From NCBI GenBank assembly GCA_905207385.1, contig CAJLLH010000089.1, positions 1-5,585 of the forward strand: 5,585 bases of DNA. Direction: 5' to 3'. The notes under the pieces were generated by a model that did no database searches, was not told where the DNA came from, and worked only from the letters and a program-made list of their open reading frames with translations. The stretch's first letter is position 1, and each line of letters opens with the position of its first letter. This document shows, piece by piece, positions 1-5,450 of the stretch. This stretch comes from an uncultured Eubacteriales bacterium. Lineage in GTDB: Bacteria > Bacillota > Clostridia > Christensenellales > Borkfalkiaceae. Made by a program: the position numbers and the translations under genes.

Positions 1-72
1 GGCACGGCATTGATTTCGGACCGTGATGCTTTTAAGATTTATTCAGTGCGGTCAACGCCGCAATATCAGCTT
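1..72 (-). other. 3' flank of the lipoprotein gene, no clear terminator
   Basis: This is the stretch downstream of the lipoprotein stop codon, up to the window edge. It holds two small dyads: TGCGG/CCGCA with a 6-nt loop (47-62) and CACGG/CCGTG with a 13-nt spacer (3-25). Neither is followed by a convincing U-tract on the minus strand inside the window, so the transcript end cannot be placed. No gene is supported here. Confidence 0.3.
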
Positions 73-2502
73 TTATACAGCCGCGGTTGCAACAAGCTCG
101 AAGAAGTCTATGTTAAGACCTACCGCGTTGAAAGTCATGGTAAAGGTGTATACGCCCGCATCGAGAGTAACCGAGCCGAGGTCCACGTTCACCCACTTCC
201 ACCAGTCGGTATCGTTCCTGTGACCGAATTCTTCCGCGGGAGTAGCCGTAAGAGTCTGTTCGCCGATTTTTATAACGGTGTTTTCTGCAAAGTTGTAAGT
301 AACGTCGTCATAGTAAGCCATGGAAGATTTTACGGAAAGAGTGCATTTTTCCTTTACTTCAACCGTAAAGGTAACAACGCTGCCCGTTCCCATGCCCTTA
401 AGGGAAACGCCGCTGCCCATATCGTTGTTCCACGCTTCGGTGAAAGGGGTATCGGGCTGCCAGTCGCCCCTTGCAATCCAACCCGAGGGGTCGGTGTTTT
501 CGGCTTCAACTTTAACGGTATCGCCTATGCCGACAGACGCGTCCGCAACGGGTTCTTCGGGAACGTCGCTGCCGTCGCCGCCTACAAATTCAAAGTAATC
601 GAGGTTCATGCCCTTTTCATTGAATACAATGCTGAGGGTATGCACGCCTGCCTCCACTTCTACGGGAGAAAGATTAACCTTGTTCCATTTCCAGTAGTCC
701 TGATCGTTGTCGTGACCGAACTCGCCTTCGGGCGTGGCGGTGAGCGTCTGTCCGTCAAACGTGATTACCGATTTGCTGAAATCGAATTCAGTGGAATCGT
801 AGTAAGACATCATGAAAGAGATTGAAACGGTGGTTGCCTCTTCAACTTCTATAACCGCCTTTATTTCAGATTCGGCGGTGAAGCCTTTAAGACATACGCC
901 CGACTTGCCGTCCCTGTTCCAGGTTTCCGTGAAGGAAGTAGAGTCATCGCGGAGCACAAGTCCGTCCTTATAGCGGAGCTCTTCTGCTTCGAGGCGCAAA
1001 ACGCCGTTCTTGGAAAGCTGAGCTTCGGGCTCGAGCTGTGCTTCGGGCTGGTCGTCAACGTCAACGCCGCTTTCATCGAATTCGCCGTAAGAAATAACGT
1101 CGAAGCTGAGGCCATCTATGTTGCAGCTGCCGCCCACAACGCTTAAGAGGAACAGATGGTCGCCCGCGCTTATGTTGTATACGCCGAGTGAAACTTCTTT
1201 CCAGAGCCAGTATTCGTTGGCAGCGGGATTGCCGTCCTTGATGTCGGTGCTTTCCACGCCGTTAAGCGAGTAGCCGTCTATGCTGAAATTCCAGTTATCT
1301 TTTACGATATAGTTTTCAACGCTGGCAACCTTGATTTTGATTTCTATGGTTGCGTCCTGGGCGAGTCTGAGCGTCGTTGAAAGCTGAGAACCGCTTGCAA
1401 GCGCTGCGACGGACGTGCCGCGGCTGGTATTGGCAGCCTGTTCGGCATTCTGAACCTGTTCAAGATAAATCTGGTCTTCGGGTATGCCGTGGGCGTCGGC
1501 AAAGTCTTTACGCGTTCTTGCCATTTCGGTATCGAAGTCCTCGAGGTCTACGAATACGGGGCTTTCTTCCGTTACGGAAGTGAACTCTATAACCGAAGAG
1601 ATGTAGCGCGCGCCTACATAGAAGTCTATGTAGTCAATAGCGGGCACAGATTCGCCTATGATGTCAAAGGTGATAGTGCTGGTGCCTGCGGGGATAGTTA
1701 CGTCGCGGATTACCACGTCAACCCATTCGCCGCCCGCCTCAACGGTTCTGCCGGAAAGGCTTATTTCGCCGTGAGTATCTTCGTCAGACTCATAGTTTAA
1801 ATACATCTTCATGTTGTCTGCAAGGGTAATGGCAGATTCGCCGGGGTTGGAAACGCGGAGAACGAGCGTAACGCCCTTGTATTCCTTATCGGAAGTGAAC
1901 GTGAAGCCGATATAGTTTCCTTCAACGCCGTAGCCGTCGAGGTACTTGTCCCCGCTTATTACAACGGGTTCTTCGCCTTCGCCGGGTTCGGGAGCTTCAG
2001 CCACGAAAGATTTATAGCCGTCGGCAAGTTTAGCGCCGGGCGTTTCCATATCGAACGTCTCCGCCTCTAAGCGGTATGCGTTGCTTTCATTTTCGCCTTT
2101 TATGTCAAGAAGCGACTTTTCGGAAATTTCAGGAAGAACGCGTTCGTTTATGGTTATCGTGTATTGTGCGGTCTTGCCTTCGTAAGAAACGGTTACGCGA
2201 CGCTGTCCGGGCGTCGTCATCGACGGCGTGCTTACTTTGCATTCTTTAAGGTCTACTGCTTTTTTGGTGCCGTCGCTGAGTTCGGCGGTAACTTTAAGTC
2301 CTTCGTATGTAAACTCTTCGCCAAATTCAAAAGTCGTCTTCGTCTCGCTTGTATCCAGCGTGATTGCCGTTACCGTAGCCTCTGCAGGAGGGGTCGGTTC
2401 ATCGGGCTTGCAGCCTGAAAAAACAGCGGTCGCGGTGAAAGCCACAACCAGAATCAGCGCAAGCACAAGCGATAATAATCTGTTCTTTTTCATCATCATC
2501 AT
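73..2502 (-). CDS. Surface lipoprotein with one Big_3 Ig-like domain and four CBM6/35-like modules
   Basis: The 809-residue product starts with MMMMKKNR, a hydrophobic core and a lipobox ending FSGC, so Cys31 should be lipidated and the protein anchored outside the membrane. A Pro/Glu/Thr linker leads to a Big_3-type Ig domain (about 44-118; FEFGEEFTYEGLKV, SDGTKK, PGQRRVTVSYEGK). Four beta-sandwich modules follow: about 141-297 (opens YRLEAE, ends IDYIDFYVG), 317-470, 501-640 (LRLEAE to LDYFEFVGG) and 661-806 (VKVEAEN to IDFFELVA). The xLEAE opening and the 'aG.h....g.niDyfef' ending recall carbohydrate-binding modules of the CBM6/CBM35 type. Modules 2-4 share a W-x-W-x-x-V-x-L motif (YWLWKEVSL, YWKWNKVNL, WWKWVNVDL). 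No catalytic domain is visible. Glycan binding is therefore plausible but the ligand is unknown; it could be an adhesin or a substrate-capture protein. The gene is preceded by its own promoter region and a LytTR-like operator. Confidence 0.9.
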   Translation of the reverse strand: MMMMKKNRLLSLVLALILVVAFTATAVFSGCKPDEPTPPAEATVTAITLDTSETKTTFEFGEEFTYEGLKVTAELSDGTKKAVDLKECKVSTPSMTTPGQRRVTVSYEGKTAQYTITINERVLPEISEKSLLDIKGENESNAYRLEAETFDMETPGAKLADGYKSFVAEAPEPGEGEEPVVISGDKYLDGYGVEGNYIGFTFTSDKEYKGVTLVLRVSNPGESAITLADNMKMYLNYESDEDTHGEISLSGRTVEAGGEWVDVVIRDVTIPAGTSTITFDIIGESVPAIDYIDFYVGARYISSVIEFTSVTEESPVFVDLEDFDTEMARTRKDFADAHGIPEDQIYLEQVQNAEQAANTSRGTSVAALASGSQLSTTLRLAQDATIEIKIKVASVENYIVKDNWNFSIDGYSLNGVESTDIKDGNPAANEYWLWKEVSLGVYNISAGDHLFLLSVVGGSCNIDGLSFDVISYGEFDESGVDVDDQPEAQLEPEAQLSKNGVLRLEAEELRYKDGLVLRDDSTSFTETWNRDGKSGVCLKGFTAESEIKAVIEVEEATTVSISFMMSYYDSTEFDFSKSVITFDGQTLTATPEGEFGHDNDQDYWKWNKVNLSPVEVEAGVHTLSIVFNEKGMNLDYFEFVGGDGSDVPEEPVADASVGIGDTVKVEAENTDPSGWIARGDWQPDTPFTEAWNNDMGSGVSLKGMGTGSVVTFTVEVKEKCTLSVKSSMAYYDDVTYNFAENTVIKIGEQTLTATPAEEFGHRNDTDWWKWVNVDLGSVTLDAGVYTFTMTFNAVGLNIDFFELVATAAV
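85..1002 (-). repeat. Tandem duplication of CBM-like modules 3 and 4
   Basis: Two coding units, 583-1002 (residues 501-640) and 85-522 (residues 661-806), encode clearly homologous modules. Shared blocks in order are SFTETWN/PFTEAWN, SGVCLKG/SGVSLKG, MSYYD/MAYYD, QTLTATP followed by EFGH, WKW, and NLDYFEF/NIDFFEL. DNA similarity is still visible, for example between about 690-757 and 197-262, both containing TGACCGAA and a similar run to the GTCTGT motif. This indicates an internal duplication that has since diverged. A short linker (residues about 641-660, rich in D, E, P, V and A) separates the units. Confidence 0.85.
1016..1051 (-). repeat. Two-copy 18-bp tandem repeat encoding PEAQL linker repeats
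   Basis: Positions 1016-1033 and 1034-1051 are near-identical 18-bp units (AGCTGAGCTTCGGGCTCG and AGCTGTGCTTCGGGCTGG on the plus strand). On the coding strand they give QPEAQL-EPEAQL at residues 485-496, in the acidic linker between modules 2 and 3. In-frame repeats like this can expand or contract and so change spacer length without breaking the protein. Confidence 0.85.
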
Positions 2503-2512
2503 TATTCTCCTT
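2493..2512 (-). promoter_or_regulatory. Strong RBS with four consecutive ATG codons
   Basis: On the minus strand AAGGAG (2507-2512) is followed by AATA and then ATG four times in a row (2502, 2499, 2496, 2493). Spacing from the AAGGAG is 4, 7, 10 and 13 nt. The second or third ATG has the more usual spacing, so the true start may lie 3-6 nt inside the annotated one. All give the same signal peptide core. Confidence 0.8.
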
Positions 2513-2525
2513 GTATTTTTTCGCC

Positions 2526-2581
2526 CCGAGTGCGCACAGTCCGCAGTTTCGCCCGACGCGGATAAAAATGCGGCAGCTCGG
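2526..2581 (-). other. Possible leader hairpin upstream of the lipoprotein RBS
   Basis: In the 5' leader, CTCGG (2577-2581) can pair with CCGAG (2526-2530), and TGCGG (2569-2573) with CCGCA (2541-2545), giving a nested imperfect stem that ends 13 nt before the AAGGAG. The arms are only 5 bp each with unequal internal loops, so this may be chance. No known riboswitch class is recognised. Confidence 0.3.
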
Positions 2582-2595
2582 CCTTTCTGTGAATT

Positions 2596-2624
2596 AATCT
2601 ATATCAAGTGATAGATTTTTACAA
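2596..2624 (-). promoter_or_regulatory. Candidate promoter of the lipoprotein gene with an overlapping inverted repeat
   Basis: On the minus strand TTGTAA (2619-2624) is followed after 17 bp by TAGATT (2596-2601), or after 15 bp by TATAGA (2598-2603). Each hexamer matches the sigma-A consensus at only 4 of 6 positions, which fits a promoter that needs an activator. The perfect 7-bp inverted repeat AATCTAT/ATAGATT (2596-2602 and 2611-2617, 8-bp spacer) overlaps the -10 region and could be a separate operator. Confidence 0.45.
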
Positions 2625-2629
2625 TATCA

Positions 2630-2665
2630 TTCTGCCCGAGCTGTCATGTTTTCTGCCCGAACTGC
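2630..2665 (-). promoter_or_regulatory. Putative LytTR-type regulator binding site (direct repeat, 21-bp period)
   Basis: TTCTGCCCGAGCTG (2630-2643) and TTCTGCCCGAACTG (2651-2664) differ at one base and start exactly 21 bp apart. Read on the minus strand, the nested 9-mers GCAGTTCGG (2657-2665) and ACAGCTCGG (2636-2644) each match the LytTR half-site consensus [TA][AC][CA]GTTN[AG][TG] at 8 of 9 positions, with 12 bp between them, the spacing known for this family. The site lies upstream of the candidate -35/-10 of the lipoprotein gene and downstream of the terminator of the neighbouring LytTR operon. That the regulator at 4124-4825 binds here is an inference. Confidence 0.6.
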
Positions 2666-2682
2666 AAAATGACAACATTTTA

Positions 2683-2726
2683 AAAAGAGCGCCGCAAACT
2701 GTAAAAAAAGTTTGCGGCGCTCTTTT
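2683..2726 (-). terminator. Strong intrinsic terminator after the histidine kinase
   Basis: A perfect 18-bp stem (AAAAGAGCGCCGCAAACT at 2683-2700 against 2709-2726) surrounds an 8-nt loop, 13 nt beyond the kinase stop codon. On the minus strand the stem ends in a run of T that continues past it (CTCTTTTTAAAA), as expected of a Rho-independent terminator. The stem is flanked by T-runs on both strands, so it could also stop plus-strand transcription. It separates the two-component operon from the lipoprotein gene. Confidence 0.92.
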
Positions 2727-2739
2727 ATATGTACCTTTT

Positions 2740-4074
2740 TTACTGCTTTTGTGTCTGAGGCGGGAACAGAAGGCTTACGTTGAACATGTCGTCCTCGACG
2801 AAAATATCCATCGTCCCGTTGTATTTTTCGCAAATGCGGCGCACGCTTTTAAGTCCGAAACCGTGCAAATCTTCGCGTTTTTTTGTGGTTTTGGGAAGTC
2901 CGTCCGCAATTTCAAGCGAGCGGTTGACCACGTAATTGTAAATAATCACCGAAACAAACCCCGTACCGCCGTTCTCCACGCGCAGACCCATTGTTCGGTT
3001 TTCGGCGGGAGCTCTTAACACCGCCTCCACCGCGTTGCTTAAAAGATTGCTGAACATTATGTAAATGTCTTCATCGCTCATAAAAGAAAGCAATGCGCCG
3101 TCCGCCATATAGCTTGCGCGTATCTGGTTGCGCGAGCAGGTGCGGTTTATTTCCGTGAGTATCATATCCAGAGCATCGTTGCCGGTAAAGGTAAACGCCG
3201 CGTAATCGGCAATAGCCTTTTCCATATCGCGGGCGGCAGATTCCGAAAGCAGATTCATATTGTAAAACCTGCGTATCTGATGTTTTAAGTCGTGGCACTT
3301 TATGTTTACCGTCTCCATGGCGTCTTTAACGGCGGCGTATCTCTCCTTTTCCTGCCTGCTTACAATCTTCATTATGCGCAGCTGCGAAAAATAACCCCAC
3401 CGCAGAAGCACTTCGAACTGAAGGCACAGCCCGAGAATGCAACAGACTATGCTGTAAATTCCCGATATTATTATGCCGACCATATTGCTCATATAAGTTA
3501 CCACGAAGGTATTCAGAACTATATCGAGCACGAGCAGCGCGCAAACCATGAAAAATCCCATGACTGACGGCAATTGGAATACCTGTCGGCGGAATCTTGT
3601 GCCGAAAATCCAGTAAATGACGCTGTAAGTGAGGAAAATAATAAAATAATACCACACGGTAAGGAAAGGAACGGAATATATGGGCATGAAATTATTGCCG
3701 TACATGCCGCCGCTCGTAACCGTGGGGTCGCCGCCCAGCATCGCCACCAACGTTATGTAATTCAGCTGATAAGTAAGATGCTGAAGAGTATAGCCCGCCA
3801 CGCAGCAGAACGCGAGTTTCAGCCACGTTTCTTTGAAAATGAACTTGGTCATGCATATCGTTATAAGAAAGAGCATGAAGAACATAAACGAAAGATATGC
3901 AGGCGAATCTGAAGCGGCGGGAAAGAGCCAGGCAAACAAGAAGCACAGGGCAACCGCCCCTACCGCGCGCAGCCAAGCCAACTTTCTGCCGTGCAGCGAG
4001 GAAAGAAACATACCCTCCGCAAGCATCAGTTCTGCCATAAACTGAAATGATTTGTAAAATTCAAGCTGTGTCAT
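2740..4074 (-). CDS. AgrC-like sensor histidine kinase (GHKL, LytTR-partner type)
   Basis: This 444-residue kinase has an N-terminal membrane half with about six or seven hydrophobic segments (roughly 8-27, 34-52, 59-79, 85-112, 136-157, 169-192, 198-220). A helical linker (about 225-258) leads to the H-box CHDLKHQI, where His261 is the likely phosphorylated residue. The ATPase part shows the N-box FSNLLSNAVEA (Asn343, Asn347) and the glycine motif LHGFGLKSV (403-411), both typical of the GHKL kinases that partner LytTR regulators. No PAS or HAMP domain is evident. The signal is unknown; an extracellular loop at about 113-135 is a candidate sensing region. It lies 49 nt downstream of the regulator gene, presumably in the same transcript. 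Its RBS is weak (GGACGG, 9 nt before the ATG), so translation may depend on the upstream gene. No AgrB/AgrD-like genes accompany it here. Confidence 0.92.
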   Translation of the reverse strand: MTQLEFYKSFQFMAELMLAEGMFLSSLHGRKLAWLRAVGAVALCFLFAWLFPAASDSPAYLSFMFFMLFLITICMTKFIFKETWLKLAFCCVAGYTLQHLTYQLNYITLVAMLGGDPTVTSGGMYGNNFMPIYSVPFLTVWYYFIIFLTYSVIYWIFGTRFRRQVFQLPSVMGFFMVCALLVLDIVLNTFVVTYMSNMVGIIISGIYSIVCCILGLCLQFEVLLRWGYFSQLRIMKIVSRQEKERYAAVKDAMETVNIKCHDLKHQIRRFYNMNLLSESAARDMEKAIADYAAFTFTGNDALDMILTEINRTCSRNQIRASYMADGALLSFMSDEDIYIMFSNLLSNAVEAVLRAPAENRTMGLRVENGGTGFVSVIIYNYVVNRSLEIADGLPKTTKKREDLHGFGLKSVRRICEKYNGTMDIFVEDDMFNVSLLFPPQTQKQ

Positions 4075-4123
4075 TTGTACTTACCGTCCACTCAGCGCCA
4101 AGAACTGTTTTTTGCAAAAAAGC

Positions 4124-4825
4124 TTATTTGGTGAGATATTTGTTCATTGCAGAAAGAAAATCTTTCTTCTGCGGGCGGGATACGGTAAGCCATTCCCCGT
4201 CCACGTTGACGGAAGAACCCTCCATTCCCCTTACGTACCAAAGGTTGACTATGTAATATCTGTTTCCGCGGACGAAATACTTATCCGCAAGCATTGCCTC
4301 CGTTTCGTGAAGAGTGCCGGTGCTCTCTATGATGCCGTTAACGGTATGAAAAAGCAGCTTGTGCTTTATTACCTCGACGTACTTTATGTCTTTGGCGGGT
4401 ATAATTACAAGCTTTCCGTCCGTCTTGATGTTTACCATGTCAAGCTTTTCCTTGCGGACGTGTTTTACCGCGCGGCTCATGCGGAAGGCAAAATCTTTAT
4501 ACGCTATGGGCTTAACTATAAAGTCGAACGCCTCCACCTCGTACCCTTTTACGGCAAACTGTTCGAAAGATGTTGTAAAAATAAGCGTTACCGAAGCGTC
4601 GAGTTCGCGCAACCTGCGCGCCGCGCTTATGCCGTCGATATCGTTGGGGATATTTATATCCATAAAAACGATATCCGCACCGCGGTAATTGCTTATAAAG
4701 TCGGTAGTGCACCTAAAGCGCGTATGCGACAGTTCTTCCGACTTTTCCGCGGCATATCTGTCAAGAAAGGTTTCCAGCGCATCCGCAGCAGCGTCTTCAT
4801 CTTCTATAATAACAATATTCAGCAT
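4124..4825 (-). CDS. LytTR-family response regulator
   Basis: This 233-residue protein has the LytR/AgrA layout. The receiver domain (about 3-120) carries the acidic cluster IIEDED (residues 6-11), the phospho-acceptor Asp56 in VFMDINIP, Thr84/Thr85 in IFTTS and Lys105 in FIVKPI. The LytTR DNA-binding domain (about 131-231) includes KYVEVIKHKLLFHT, the FVRGNRYYIVNL motif and a terminal KKDFLSAMNKYL helix. Such regulators bind pairs of 9-bp direct repeats and usually activate transcription. The start is supported by an AGGGGG sequence 3 nt before the ATG and by the usual receiver-domain N-terminus MLNIVIIEDE. It is the first gene of an operon with the kinase and has a long predicted leader. 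The likely target is the site upstream of the lipoprotein gene (2630-2665), and self-regulation is possible. Confidence 0.94.
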   Translation of the reverse strand: MLNIVIIEDEDAAADALETFLDRYAAEKSEELSHTRFRCTTDFISNYRGADIVFMDINIPNDIDGISAARRLRELDASVTLIFTTSFEQFAVKGYEVEAFDFIVKPIAYKDFAFRMSRAVKHVRKEKLDMVNIKTDGKLVIIPAKDIKYVEVIKHKLLFHTVNGIIESTGTLHETEAMLADKYFVRGNRYYIVNLWYVRGMEGSSVNVDGEWLTVSRPQKKDFLSAMNKYLTK

Positions 4826-5032
4826 AAGCCCCCTACTTTGCGCCCCGCTTAACGGAACGCGCTTTTTTCCTGTATTTTTTAAACCCTTCCGCTTACGCGG
4901 AGCAAAGTTTTTTATCCCGATTTGCCGCGATTTTTAAAAGCTAATAAAGAAGCATGTTTTTTAACGGTTGCCGCGGCACCCGTTAAAGGCAGACCTGCCT
5001 TATGCCACTGTACAGCAATTTTACGTAATTTG
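4826..5032 (-). promoter_or_regulatory. Long structured 5' leader of the two-component operon
   Basis: If transcription starts about 7 nt after the TATGAT at 5039-5044, the leader is about 207 nt. It contains four dyads: AAGGCAG/CTGCCTT (4986-5001), the 28-nt palindrome (4960-4987), TCCGC/GCGGA with a 4-nt loop (4888-4901), and GCGC/GCGC enclosing CCG/CGG (4840-4862), which ends shortly before the RBS. No U-tract follows any of them, so simple attenuation is not supported. I do not recognise a known riboswitch. Confidence 0.4.
4960..4987. repeat. 28-nt near-perfect palindrome
   Basis: The left half TTTAACGGTTGCCG (4960-4973) matches the reverse complement of the right half (4974-4987) at 13 of 14 positions. 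There is no T-run after it in either direction, so it is not an intrinsic terminator. It could be a dimeric operator or an RNA hairpin in the leader. A second dyad, AAGGCAG-AC-CTGCCTT (4986-5001), overlaps its edge by two bases. Confidence 0.8.
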
Positions 5033-5038
5033 TCAAAT

Positions 5039-5067
5039 ATCATAACACACAATATTCAGCTTGTCAA
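5039..5067 (-). promoter_or_regulatory. Sigma-A type promoter of the two-component operon
   Basis: The minus strand has TTGACA (5062-5067), a 17-bp spacer (5045-5061) and TATGAT (5039-5044), with TG one base before the -10 hexamer as in extended -10 promoters. This is a full -35 match and a 5/6 -10 match at optimal spacing. It points at the response regulator gene, 214 bp from the -10 to the ATG, with no other gene on that strand in between. Confidence 0.75.
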
Positions 5068-5113
5068 TTGCAAGTTTTTAGCAATTTATTTTGACCCAAA
5101 AAGTGCAATTGAC
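5063..5113. repeat. 10-bp inverted repeat spanning the -35 region
   Basis: GTCAATTGCA (5063-5072) and TGCAATTGAC (5104-5113) are perfect inverted copies separated by 31 bp, their centres 41 bp apart (about four helical turns). The first arm covers most of the -35 hexamer. A further GCAATT lies at 5081-5086 and another at 5015-5020. The arrangement suggests an operator for an unidentified regulator. Confidence 0.5.
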
Positions 5114-5282
5114 CGCATAATATGCCGCAACGAACGCTGATATAGTGCAACAAAACCAAAATTTTTCACACAGATTTTCCGCAAAATTCAAAAACCTGAA
5201 TCTTTCATCCTCGCAAATTTTCCGTCAAAAAAAATCTTAACCAAAAAAAACGAACGAACTCCGCCACAAAAAATTGAAGTTA
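5114..5282. other. AT-rich intergenic DNA with A-tracts, no gene seen
   Basis: This stretch lies between the operon promoter region and the terminator at 5283-5318. It has two runs of eight A (5227-5234 and 5243-5250) and a loosely repeated ATTTTCCG motif (about 5174 and 5218). Neither strand holds a supported coding region. A-tracts may bend the DNA, but no function can be assigned. Confidence 0.5.
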
Positions 5283-5318
5283 AAAAAGCGGCGACAGAAT
5301 GAACCGCCTCCGCTTTTT
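5283..5318 (-). terminator. Probable intrinsic terminator downstream of the partial gene
   Basis: AAAAAGCGG (5283-5291) pairs with CCGCTTTTT (5310-5318), and on the minus strand the stem ends in CCGCTTTTTT followed by AAC. The 18-nt loop can form an alternative GCGG/CCGC pairing. It lies 133 nt past the stop of the partial gene and before the promoter of the two-component operon, so it probably separates these transcription units. T-runs on both sides would also let it work in the plus direction. Confidence 0.65.
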
Positions 5319-5378
5319 CAAAAAAACTTATAAACTAATGGTTGAAACACGGCATATAATGCCTTAATTTTCTTCTTT

Positions 5379-5416
5379 GCCCGAAGCAGCGTAATTTTAC
5401 TGCCGCTGCTTCGGGC
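5379..5416. other. 13-bp perfect GC-rich hairpin 3' of the partial gene
   Basis: GCCCGAAGCAGCG (5379-5391) and CGCTGCTTCGGGC (5404-5416) are perfect inverted copies with a 12-nt loop, 34 nt beyond the stop codon of the partial gene. On the minus strand it is followed by AAAGAAGAAAATT rather than a U-tract, so it is not a canonical terminator. It may be a transcript-stabilising 3' hairpin. A small GGCAT-ATA-ATGCC dyad lies just beyond (5351-5363). Confidence 0.75.
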
Positions 5417-5450
5417 TACAAGAGGAGAAAACCGGAAATATGTCGGGTTA

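Noticed and set aside
10..825. Plus-strand 271-codon open frame opposite the lipoprotein gene
   Set aside because: It is antisense to the well-supported lipoprotein coding sequence, has no recognisable domain or RBS, and its openness follows from the codon usage of the opposite strand.
2157..2380. Possible frameshift or gene boundary in the N-terminal part of the lipoprotein, suggested by several short overlapping open frames
   Set aside because: The minus-strand frame is continuous from the signal peptide through the Ig domain to the modules, with family-consistent sequence throughout.
2608..3018. Plus-strand 136-codon open frame across the terminator and kinase 3' end
   Set aside because: It runs through a strong terminator hairpin and the antisense of the GHKL ATPase domain, with no plausible RBS.
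4108..4121. TTTTTTGCAAAAAA palindrome just after the regulator stop codon, considered as a terminator
   Set aside because: The stem is only A-T pairs plus a GC centre with no loop, and the kinase gene follows within 49 nt, so it is unlikely to end transcription.
4112..4852. Plus-strand 246-codon open frame opposite the response regulator
   Set aside because: It covers the clear receiver-LytTR gene on the other strand and shows no family motif; it is a shadow frame.
4922..5140. Plus-strand 72-codon open frame in the intergenic region
   Set aside because: It would start at TTG without an RBS and overlaps the palindromes and the minus-strand promoter; nothing in the product is recognisable.
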